Source: an uncultured Spartobacteria bacterium (GTDB taxonomy: Bacteria; Verrucomicrobiota; Verrucomicrobiia; Chthoniobacterales; Chthoniobacteraceae). Taken from it: a stretch of DNA of 48,188 bases. The DNA is taken from positions 1-48,188 of the forward strand of contig CAIURC010000049.1 of NCBI GenBank assembly GCA_903901425.1, written 5' to 3'. A program made the position numbers and the translations under genes. The notes beneath the pieces were generated by a model. That model did not search any database and was not told the DNA's origin. It saw nothing but the letters and a program-made list of their open reading frames with translations. Of this stretch, positions 25,612-33,772 are shown one piece after another; position 1 is the first letter of the stretch, and the number at the start of each line of letters is the position of its first letter.

Positions 25612-25630
25612 CCAGCCCGCCAAGGGCTGG
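25612..25630. promoter_or_regulatory. Small palindrome in the divergent promoter region
   Basis: CCAGCCC at 25612-25618 and GGGCTGG at 25624-25630 form a perfect 7-base-pair inverted repeat with a 5-base centre. It lies in the 158-base gap between the btaA-like gene and the methyltransferase. It could be an operator for both genes or a chance hairpin. There is no T-run next to it, so it is unlikely to be a terminator. Confidence 0.35.
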
Positions 25631-25726
25631 CAAACCCGGTTTCACATCTGCACCCAAACTTAACGCGATAGCCATGCGGCCTTTGAAAACCCCACACAAC
25701 CTCCCTCTCTCTGCCACCGACCTCCG

Positions 25727-26428
25727 ATGTCCCTGCACAAGTACTCCCGTTTTGTTTGGAACACCATCCGCCAACAGGGACTGTGGTTCTGCATGTCCGA
25801 GTTCGCGTCAGAGCTCCTGTTTGATCTCACACACGGCACACGCACGCTCACCCCGGTGGAACCAGACACCGCCGGAACCACCGGCTCGGTCACAGACGCA
25901 GTGCAGTACCAAGGCTGCAGCCCAGCCATCTCTCGGTCTCTTTTGGCCACGCTTCCCCATGAAGCATTTAATGCCCAGTTCACCGATTTCGGATCCGGAA
26001 AAGGCCGGACATTGATCCTCGCCCTCGAAGCCGGTTTTCCGGCTGTCACGGGTGTCGAATTCTCAAGCGCACTTGTGGCCGCGGGCCGACGCAACCTCGA
26101 GCGCTCCGGCGCTTCCAATTCCAAAGCGGCAATCCTCCACCTGGATGCGGCCGTGTACGAACCGCCCCACGGACCACTCGTCGCCTTCCTGTACAACCCA
26201 TTTCACGGCAGAACCCTCAAACGAGTGATCGCCAACCTGGTCCGCCACGCCTCAAAACCGGACTGTCCCCTTTGGGTCCTTTACCTGAATCCCAAGGGGC
26301 TCCGAGCGTTTCTCGATGCAGGTTTTGCCGAAACGGCACGAATCGAACGCCGTGGCCGAACTCTCGGAGTCCAACTCACAATTCCCTCCGCAACCGCAGA
26401 ACGTTCACAAGGGAAAGCGTCACTCTGA
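25727..26428 (+). CDS. Class I SAM-dependent methyltransferase
   Basis: A 233-residue cytoplasmic protein with a Rossmann-type SAM-binding motif, FTDFGSGKGRTLILALEAGF (about 85-104), and a second acidic strand, VTGVEFSSALVAAGRRNLE. A catalytic-loop candidate is VAFLYNPFHG (about 145-154), which replaces the DPPY-type motif of nucleic-acid methylases. The same FGSGKGR...GVEF...NPF layout occurs in small uncharacterised methyltransferases. It starts 158 bases from the divergent DUF3419 gene. In alpha-proteobacteria a BtaB N-methyltransferase sits next to BtaA, so a role on the same product is possible, but this protein does not obviously resemble BtaB. The start is the ATG at 25727. Confidence 0.8.
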   Translation: MSLHKYSRFVWNTIRQQGLWFCMSEFASELLFDLTHGTRTLTPVEPDTAGTTGSVTDAVQYQGCSPAISRSLLATLPHEAFNAQFTDFGSGKGRTLILALEAGFPAVTGVEFSSALVAAGRRNLERSGASNSKAAILHLDAAVYEPPHGPLVAFLYNPFHGRTLKRVIANLVRHASKPDCPLWVLYLNPKGLRAFLDAGFAETARIERRGRTLGVQLTIPSATAERSQGKASL

Positions 26429-26562
26429 GACCCGTTCCGACCGCCCCTTACAAGGCGAAGGCGTTCCTCACACCGAGACTCGTCACCTGCCCACGCTTCT
26501 TAGCCAACGGCACCTGACCGAATCCGCGCACTCCAGAAATACCAAGCCCAGCACACAGCCCC

Positions 26563-29500
26563 TCACTTTTTGAGGATCTCGAAATGGCCGCTCTCCGAAA
26601 CCCCGACTGGGTTGGCCCTGGCAGGGGTATACAGAAAGTACCCGGCTGCGCTTTGACTCTTCTGCAGAACCGCCCCCACCAGATCCACAGTCACAGCCCC
26701 ATACTTGAACGAAGACCGCCCCAGAAGCCCAGTCTTGGTATCGAACTTCACGCTCAATCCCTCCGCCCCGATTTGACCCGACGTCACTCCAGCCACCGTC
26801 ACGGCATTGGCAGAACTGATCCGTGCGTCATTCGACGTCTGGCCGAGCCCCCCCCGGGTCCGGACCAACAGGCTGCTTCCTTCCGTGGTTCCCGGGATGC
26901 CGAGGATGGTGCTCGTCGTCGGAACCACGTACTTGGAAGCCGCCAACCCAAGGTGGATCCCCTTCCGCCACCCCTGCCGGTACAGCATGGCACCGGATAC
27001 TGAAGAAGGCCGGAACCAGAGGAGATCCGCACTTGCGTCCGTAGTCTCGGCATCCGGATCGAACTGGACGTCGCCCCAGATAAACCCCCGCCCCCCGTAA
27101 AGCTGGACGTACAGCGGAAGAACGTTGTTGCTGGAGAGCGAATTTGAGTAAGACACAGCGGTTCCATCGGCCAATTTTCCCACCACACGCACCACGCCCG
27201 CCTTCGAAATGTTCATCGTGGCAGTTCCGGAACCCCGAGGATAAGCAGACTCCGGATACCCGTTGTTGGGCCCCTGCACCGCACGGAATGCCGCCGTGTA
27301 ATTCCCCTTGTCCGCAGCACCCAACAGATCAGTCGGCACATTGCGGAAAGGTGCCACCGGACTCACCTTGTCCGTGTACAGGGATTGGTCCGCCACCAGA
27401 TTCGCAAATGTCACTGGATGCAATTCGTCGGGATCAGTGGTTAAGCGACCCACAATCCTCCGGTTTTCAGAATCCAGCTCGAGCGCCAAAAATCCCAGCG
27501 ACATGTCATGGGGTGACCCGGGCTTGAACAACTCCAGCGCACTGGTCGCCATCTCGCCATCGCCGAAAACGGCTGTTCCATCGGAGAGGAACAATCCTTT
27601 GATGGCGAGGCGGAGCCCAGCCATCGTCACCGTCCCCGTAAAGCGTTGCCCTGCCGTCACATCCAACCGGATCAAGCCATTGTGGTTCAGTGAAAGTCCG
27701 CCGGTAAGAAGCGCAAGTTTCGCATCCTCCTCCGCATCCGCCTCAAACAATCCATTATAAACCCCAACGGTCTCAGGACTCGCAATCGAGACCGTCACGG
27801 ACACGCTGGCCGTAGACACATTCTGATTTGCATCCGTGGCAGACACCGCAATCCTGCTCACGCCGTTCTCCAGCCCCTCCAAAGTGACCCGATACCCCCC
27901 GTTCTGGAGCACCATCGGAACCGGGGTTCCTCCGTTGACACTCGCACGGACTCCGAGAACTCCGACAGGGTCGGTGGCTGTGGCCTCCACACTCACAGTC
28001 GCCAACCCGGAAGCGGAGATTGCAGCCCCAGCGCGGGGTGTTCTGATCGCCACCACAGGACCCGACCGATCCACGGACTCCGTGATCGTAAAGATCGCTG
28101 TGCCCGTTCCGCCCACCTCCGCATTGACGGTGGAAGTAGTGACCTTGAGTTCGATGGTCTCCGCCGGAGAGCGGTCCGGATCCTTCTTTACCACCACCGG
28201 GATGGTCTTTGTGCTGGAATCCCCGTTAGCCCACACCACAGTTTGAGCGACCACGTTGTAATCAGTCTCAGCGGTCGCAGTGCCGCCCTCAGAGGTGATA
28301 AGCGCCCCCAAATTCCCATCCGTTCCTCCGGTCCGGGTGAGGGGCACTAGATACGTGGCTGTCTCACTGCCAGGCGCAGGCTCAGCACCTGCATACCGCG
28401 CCTGGCTGAATGAAACCGTGCCGGGAACAAAGTCGGCCACCGTCACCGACGCAGAAGCGTCCGTGGAAAGGACGTTCGTCTGGCCCACCGGACTCAGAAC
28501 CACTTGGAACGTTCTCTGGGCTTGGATCCCTGCCCGATTCAAAACAGTGACAGGCACCGTTTTCGTAGTCTCATTCAGCGCAAATGAAACGGTGAGGTTC
28601 GTCAGAGCGGAGTAATCCGCACCCGTTGCAGTGCCATTCTGCGTGTTCACGGCGACCGTTGCTGCGGTCAACGCACCCTGCCGCTGAATTGTGAGCGACA
28701 CAGTCCCCGCATTCTCCGAAACGGTATAGCTCTTCGGTGAGAAACTGAAGGTTGGATCCGCCTGCGCAACCGTGATTTGGAAGTCCGCAGACACCCCCAA
28801 AGCCGTAGCGCCCGTGCCGTCCTTGGCAGTCACGCGGACCTGCAAATTTCCCACGTCCCCAAGTGCAGGGGTGCCCGTGAAGGTCCGGGTGGAGGCATCA
28901 AAGCTCAACCAAGAAGGCAGCGGAGAGTCGTCCGCCCTAGATGCACTGTATGAAAGAACGTGATTCTCAGGATCCACAAAAACCCCCGCAGGAACCGTGT
29001 AATTGAAGGCAACCAACCCCTTTCCATTTTGGTCTTGAATCGCGCTGGTCACAAAAGGCGCCTGATTGTCGGGCCCCGCCAGACGCACCCGGTACGCAAG
29101 GACGAGGGTGTCATGATCGAGAGTCGCGTCATAGTCCTGAAGCGCCCCATTCCCATCCAGGTACTTTCCTGTCCTGCTCTGAAAGTCGTTGTCGTTTCCA
29201 ATGAAGAGAAAATAGTCGTTCGGGTTGGCGGCGTCATTGGCTGAGAGAAGCGCCATCGCCTCCCATTTCTCGCTCACCGTGTTGGTGTCGCCAGGAGCAG
29301 CATTCAGATTGAGACCAAATTTTTCCACCTCCGCAGTCGTACCGCCGAGCTTGCCGATCATGTTGAGCGCCTCGGTGTAAGCCATCGGCGTGATGGACGG
29401 AGCCAATGCCCCGCCGCTCAGAATCGTGGCCCCGTCCGCCTCATACAGCCCATCGATGTTGGATGCAGACGCCGTGTCCGCGAGAAGGACCGACTTAAAC

Positions 29501-32500
29501 ACAGGCGCACCGCTGGCTCCGCGCCCGTTGCCGTCTCGGGATAGAATCAGGATCTGGTGGGAGTTGAGCGCCACGATTGCGCTCTGGGCCGCCGTGCGAT
29601 TCACCGTTGTTCCGTTAGTGGTCAATCCGGTGGAATCCACCCTCGGCAATTGGATGACATACTGTTCCACCGGATCGGAGGGCGTATCTGATGCGGTAAT
29701 GTCGTAGACTAGCATCCGGGTGTTGAACCGATCTTGGTTTCCCGTGGGGCTCAAGCTGTCCTGAACCGTTGCGCTCTGAAGCAGCACAAACAAACGGCTG
29801 CCGTCAGGACTCTGTGCAATGCCCTCAATCCCTTGGTTGTCCCGGCGTCCACTCACCGGCGTGCCATTGAAATTCCGGGTACCCGCCGGGTTGGATGGCA
29901 GCAGCGCCGCAGGAAGCAGCAACTGACCGTCCAACTGTTTTGCGCTGTCAAAATGATAAACCGAGGCCCCGTACTCATCCCCCACCCAACCCGTGCCACC
30001 CTTTCCGGAACGACGGTCAAAAACCAACCCCTCGGCATCCACCGTCAGGCGCCCAGTAAAGCTGCCGTCCGATTGCACCTGCGTGCCCGTGGCAATCGGC
30101 ACCTGGGTACCGAACAAATTACCCACGCCGGTGGCCAGCAATCCGGTTGTAAAAATCGGCGCGCTTCCAGCATTTGAGTCGTGATCGTAGGTGAACCGGG
30201 TCGACGCCACGTAAGTCATCGCGATCTGGTTCTGCTGCAAAGTCGCTGTCCCGGCTGTGTACGGGGTCAGCGTAAAGTCAAACTCGTTGATCCGAGCCGC
30301 ATAGTTCGAGAACGTGGTGCCTGCGTTGTAGCCGCGATCTGGAAGGAAATGGAACCGGCCACTGTAGGTGCCGTCCCCATTCTTCCGCCACCGGCTCACC
30401 TGCATATCTGACACCGACCCCACAGACTCTCCGGTCACGGGATCCTTCATGGTGCTTGGAACTCTGCCGACCCCCTGAAGACCCAGATTCACAAAACTTG
30501 TTCCATTCAAGGTCACACCAGCGGGGTTCCATGTCACCGTGTTCGGTTCGAGAACAAGTCCATTCGCACTCGAAACTGGAGTTCCCAGAGCGACCGTCAA
30601 AACCGCGGTGGCGCTGTCCACTGTCCCCCGGCCATTGCTGACACGGACCCAGTAGCTGGCACTTGAAATCAACACCGGCGTGGTGAAAGTCGCAGAAGTT
30701 GCATCAGGCAATGGTTGAGCGGTGTTACCACTCGTGCCCGAGTACCACTGATAGGTGAGCGTGGGCGAACCTGACGCTGTCACTGATAGCGCTGCGGTGC
30801 GGCCCGAAACCACGCTGGAACTCGCCGGTTGGACCGTGATCGACGGAACCACGTCATCATTCTGTATGGTGCCGGTACCCACGGCAGTCCCGATCTCCGT
30901 CACCCCGGTACTGTTGATGAGATTCGACAGCGTCACCACCACCGTCTCATCCGCTTCCACCGCGATGTCGCCATTCACCGTGACCGAAATGTTCTGCACA
31001 TCCACTCCACCGACCGTGAATGAAAGGGTCCCACTAGAAAGCACGTAGTCAGTCCCAGCACTCGCAGTCCCACCCGTCACCGCGTAGTCCACGGTGAATG
31101 CAGTTCCGTTCCCAGTCCGAGTGACCGGCAGGTTGAGGGTGGTGATCCCGCTGTCCCCCTCGGCAACCGTGCCACTCCCAATCGCAACCGAATCCGAGAG
31201 TTCGTACACAGTCAAAGTGTTGGAAACCTCGTTGGCGGCAATCAGGAGAGGCCGACCGCCCGGCGCATCCGCCGCGCTCACCACCACCAACCCCTCCGGA
31301 CTGGTGTCGCCCGTCCTGCGCAATCCATTCACGAAAACCGGTGCAAGCGGATTGCTCACGTCAAACACCAGGACCAGACTCGAGCGCTCCAACCCGACAA
31401 ACGCGTATGGCCGGCCGCCAATCACAGAAACCGTGACTCCCTCCGGCTCCGGCCCCTTGTTGTCGCTGCGCGTGTCATCAAAGGACGTCGCAAACTGCGT
31501 GGACACGATCACCTCGATCATGTCTCCGCTGTCAAAAACCATCTTACCCGTCGAATCCAGGATGCTGAACGAACGCCCTCCGTAGCTCAGAATCTCGTCC
31601 ACATCCCCGTCCCCGTCTGTGTCTCCGCGCAACCCGGAGGCATTGCTCACCACCAAACGTCCCAGAACACCCAGCGCCTTCAGGGCCGCAGCATTCGGAA
31701 ACCGCGTGCTGTCCAGGACATACCCTGCGTTCCCGACTGTGGTCGTCTCGTCTGGATTCAGAAAGTCATTCCGGTCATCTCCCTCGTTCGCGATCACATA
31801 GTACGTCTGCCCTCCAGAACTGAACGCGGCGATCCCGTCCGGCATGTACAATCCCTTTACAGGGTTACCCGTCGTGAGGTTCACCAATGCCGTGGCACTG
31901 GGGCCGTCCCGGTCGCTGAAATCGTGGCGGCCCGTTGAGAAATCCTTTTTCCCAAGTGCCACCACATTGGTGAACGCCCCGGCCACAAGATCCAAAATCC
32001 CGATGGCGTTCGCCTCCTGCAACGTCACAAACGCCTTGGTGCTGTCCGGGGATACCGCAATGTATTCCGGTTCAAAATCTGTCGAGGGCACTCCATTGGC
32101 GTAAATCCGGACCCCCGCCTCCCTCAACGCCGCCACGCTGGCTGCACCGTCCCAGGCTCCAAATCCTGCGGTTGCCACGGATGGGGTCACGAAACCGCCG
32201 CTCACATCGATGATGCTCACAGTTCCTGCCGCTGTGTCCGGGATCGTTGCACTCGTTCCATCCAGTTCTCCCTCGTTGGCCACAAGCACCTTGTTTCCGT
32301 CCGGGGTGAACATCACGTGATCTGGGACCACGCCCACTTGGACCACGCCCAGCAGTTCCAGCGTGTCTGCTCGGCAAAAAACCACATGCCCATTATTGGT
32401 TTTTGGTGAGTTAATCACTGCAGCCGCCAGAACGCTGAACCCGCCTCCTGTGCCCTTCCGGACTGCGATGGACGAAATGTCATTGCTGGTGACCCCGCTC

Positions 32501-32820
32501 GCTGCCGCAAGAGTTGCCGGAGCAAGGGTGCTCACGAAAACAGGCGCAGAAGGGTCCGTCAGGTCCACCACCTGCACACCCGTCCCGGATGCCGCAAACG
32601 CCCGCTTCGAGACGGGATCAAACGCCGGAATCTCCGATCCCGCGAGCGAAACGCTCCCCTTGACCGTGGAAGTCAGAGTCGGATTCGGCAAATAACTCTC
32701 CTGCGCGTTTACCCTGTGACCTGCAAAACCCAACGTTCCCATCACCGCGAAGAACATGGCCCTCAAGACAGTCCCCGCACGGACATTCTCTTTTTTTGCG
32801 ACGCAATTTGATTTTTTCAT
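26563..32820 (-). CDS. Secreted double-propeller protein: choice-of-anchor I plus phytase-like esterase, with Calx-beta and Ig domains
   Basis: 2085 residues. Signal peptide 1-40 (cut after HRVNAQ). Residues 43-542 form a choice-of-anchor-I-type propeller, including GKKDFSTGRHDFSDRDG and the calcium-loop-like DTDGDGDVDE. Then come a Calx-beta domain (546-656), an Ig-like domain (658-744), a phytase-type esterase-like domain (about 755-1248, with DAEGLVFD, NQGIEGIAQSPDGSRL and a late EKWEAMALL), a putative-Ig/cadherin-like domain (1255-1350), two Calx-beta domains (1354-1463 and 1465-1580), a Bacterial-Ig-like domain (1585-1680) and a C-terminal region (1685-2083) resembling that of the giant protease. 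The phytase-like family is associated with extracellular phosphate-ester turnover; activity here is not proven. No PEP-CTERM-like tail is present. The ATG at 32820 has no obvious ribosome site. Confidence 0.88.
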   Translation of the reverse strand: MKKSNCVAKKENVRAGTVLRAMFFAVMGTLGFAGHRVNAQESYLPNPTLTSTVKGSVSLAGSEIPAFDPVSKRAFAASGTGVQVVDLTDPSAPVFVSTLAPATLAAASGVTSNDISSIAVRKGTGGGFSVLAAAVINSPKTNNGHVVFCRADTLELLGVVQVGVVPDHVMFTPDGNKVLVANEGELDGTSATIPDTAAGTVSIIDVSGGFVTPSVATAGFGAWDGAASVAALREAGVRIYANGVPSTDFEPEYIAVSPDSTKAFVTLQEANAIGILDLVAGAFTNVVALGKKDFSTGRHDFSDRDGPSATALVNLTTGNPVKGLYMPDGIAAFSSGGQTYYVIANEGDDRNDFLNPDETTTVGNAGYVLDSTRFPNAAALKALGVLGRLVVSNASGLRGDTDGDGDVDEILSYGGRSFSILDSTGKMVFDSGDMIEVIVSTQFATSFDDTRSDNKGPEPEGVTVSVIGGRPYAFVGLERSSLVLVFDVSNPLAPVFVNGLRRTGDTSPEGLVVVSAADAPGGRPLLIAANEVSNTLTVYELSDSVAIGSGTVAEGDSGITTLNLPVTRTGNGTAFTVDYAVTGGTASAGTDYVLSSGTLSFTVGGVDVQNISVTVNGDIAVEADETVVVTLSNLINSTGVTEIGTAVGTGTIQNDDVVPSITVQPASSSVVSGRTAALSVTASGSPTLTYQWYSGTSGNTAQPLPDATSATFTTPVLISSASYWVRVSNGRGTVDSATAVLTVALGTPVSSANGLVLEPNTVTWNPAGVTLNGTSFVNLGLQGVGRVPSTMKDPVTGESVGSVSDMQVSRWRKNGDGTYSGRFHFLPDRGYNAGTTFSNYAARINEFDFTLTPYTAGTATLQQNQIAMTYVASTRFTYDHDSNAGSAPIFTTGLLATGVGNLFGTQVPIATGTQVQSDGSFTGRLTVDAEGLVFDRRSGKGGTGWVGDEYGASVYHFDSAKQLDGQLLLPAALLPSNPAGTRNFNGTPVSGRRDNQGIEGIAQSPDGSRLFVLLQSATVQDSLSPTGNQDRFNTRMLVYDITASDTPSDPVEQYVIQLPRVDSTGLTTNGTTVNRTAAQSAIVALNSHQILILSRDGNGRGASGAPVFKSVLLADTASASNIDGLYEADGATILSGGALAPSITPMAYTEALNMIGKLGGTTAEVEKFGLNLNAAPGDTNTVSEKWEAMALLSANDAANPNDYFLFIGNDNDFQSRTGKYLDGNGALQDYDATLDHDTLVLAYRVRLAGPDNQAPFVTSAIQDQNGKGLVAFNYTVPAGVFVDPENHVLSYSASRADDSPLPSWLSFDASTRTFTGTPALGDVGNLQVRVTAKDGTGATALGVSADFQITVAQADPTFSFSPKSYTVSENAGTVSLTIQRQGALTAATVAVNTQNGTATGADYSALTNLTVSFALNETTKTVPVTVLNRAGIQAQRTFQVVLSPVGQTNVLSTDASASVTVADFVPGTVSFSQARYAGAEPAPGSETATYLVPLTRTGGTDGNLGALITSEGGTATAETDYNVVAQTVVWANGDSSTKTIPVVVKKDPDRSPAETIELKVTTSTVNAEVGGTGTAIFTITESVDRSGPVVAIRTPRAGAAISASGLATVSVEATATDPVGVLGVRASVNGGTPVPMVLQNGGYRVTLEGLENGVSRIAVSATDANQNVSTASVSVTVSIASPETVGVYNGLFEADAEEDAKLALLTGGLSLNHNGLIRLDVTAGQRFTGTVTMAGLRLAIKGLFLSDGTAVFGDGEMATSALELFKPGSPHDMSLGFLALELDSENRRIVGRLTTDPDELHPVTFANLVADQSLYTDKVSPVAPFRNVPTDLLGAADKGNYTAAFRAVQGPNNGYPESAYPRGSGTATMNISKAGVVRVVGKLADGTAVSYSNSLSSNNVLPLYVQLYGGRGFIWGDVQFDPDAETTDASADLLWFRPSSVSGAMLYRQGWRKGIHLGLAASKYVVPTTSTILGIPGTTEGSSLLVRTRGGLGQTSNDARISSANAVTVAGVTSGQIGAEGLSVKFDTKTGLLGRSSFKYGAVTVDLVGAVLQKSQSAAGYFLYTPARANPVGVSESGHFEILKK

Positions 32821-33233
32821 TGGGCGTTTGAATCTTTACGCAGGCGTGGATCGAAACGGGAGTGATGTACATGGCTCCGGACCCGGACGGTAAGTTTCCA
32901 AATGCAACTTCTTCGGGACCGCTGTCACACGTCTGCGATGGTTCCGGCCATGCCTCACTGGCACTGGTCACGCCCTCCCAAACAAATCCAGGAGCCATTC
33001 TTCGGGCCGCGCTGCGCCGCCCCCCGCCCCCCTTTTACGACGATTCACGCCTCCACAGATTTGCCATCTTCCGGACGCAAACGTGCAGATCTCTGCAGAT
33101 CCATCCTGAAACCGTCGCCTTGCTGAAACAGTGACACAGAAGATCGCCCGCAAGGCGGCTCCAAGCACCATGGCGATCCCAAGAACCCGTCAAGGATCAC
33201 CTTGCACCGCTGACTCCACACCAAGAACCGAAA
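32821..33233. other. 413-base intergenic region upstream of the phytase-like gene
   Basis: It lies between the stop of the small double-Cys gene and the start of the 2085-residue gene, both on the minus strand. It probably holds the promoter of the latter. Short plus-strand frames occur, but none has a ribosome site or recognisable motif. A CTGCAGATC-like duplication near 33083-33100 is the only local repeat. I see no terminator hairpin or RNA gene. Confidence 0.5.
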
Positions 33234-33761
33234 CTATCTCAGAACTGCCGCCCCCGGCGCCTCCGCAGGCGCCACGCTGGCTCCGCGAAGAACCGCCACC
33301 CAACCCGCATCTGTTCGTTCGAAACCCAGTTCGGCAGTCACCCGGACCCAGCCCTGCAGTAGACCTTGGGCAGCAGGTTCCCGGAGTTCCACCAAAACCC
33401 CGGACTCCTTGGCATGCGTGCTGCAGCACCCCAACTGGCTCCGCACCACGCGAAAACGGCCCATTTCATCGCGTGTCCATTGCCCAACCGATTCCACACG
33501 TTGCCCCCGCATCAACGCCGAGACATCCGGATCGAGTGCCATGTGCAGCATCTGCGGCACTTCAATCAAAAACGCCCCACCCTTTCCCACCCCATACTGG
33601 GCCCGCAGATCGGCCAGCGTCACCGCAACCTTCGGGAGCGTCCGGACCGCCGGCACTGGCACGGACTGGGCCGCCACTCCACCGGATACCGTCAACCAAA
33701 GAAGTGCGGCTCCGCAGCGCCCAGAAATCGGCCACAGGTTTTCTTTAGACGCATTCATCAC
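33234..33761 (-). CDS. Small secreted protein with CC motif (DUF1980-like)
   Basis: A 175-residue protein with a probable signal peptide (hydrophobic stretch GRCGAALLWLTVSGGVAA, residues 14-31). The mature part contains GQRVESVGQW (about 87-96), adjacent cysteines C112-C113 in VRSQLGCCSTHA, and QGWVRVTAELGFE (about 136-148). The arrangement of two adjacent Cys followed by a W-V-R-V-T strand recalls the C-terminal domain of DUF1980/TIGR03943 proteins, which are usually longer membrane proteins; the similarity is by eye only. The gene starts 11 bases after the stop of the giant sulfatase fusion, so the two are almost certainly co-transcribed. The function is unknown; the Cys pair could bind metal or form a vicinal disulfide. 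Confidence 0.6.
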   Translation of the reverse strand: MMNASKENLWPISGRCGAALLWLTVSGGVAAQSVPVPAVRTLPKVAVTLADLRAQYGVGKGGAFLIEVPQMLHMALDPDVSALMRGQRVESVGQWTRDEMGRFRVVRSQLGCCSTHAKESGVLVELREPAAQGLLQGWVRVTAELGFERTDAGWVAVLRGASVAPAEAPGAAVLR

Positions 33762-33772
33762 TTGCCTCCGGC

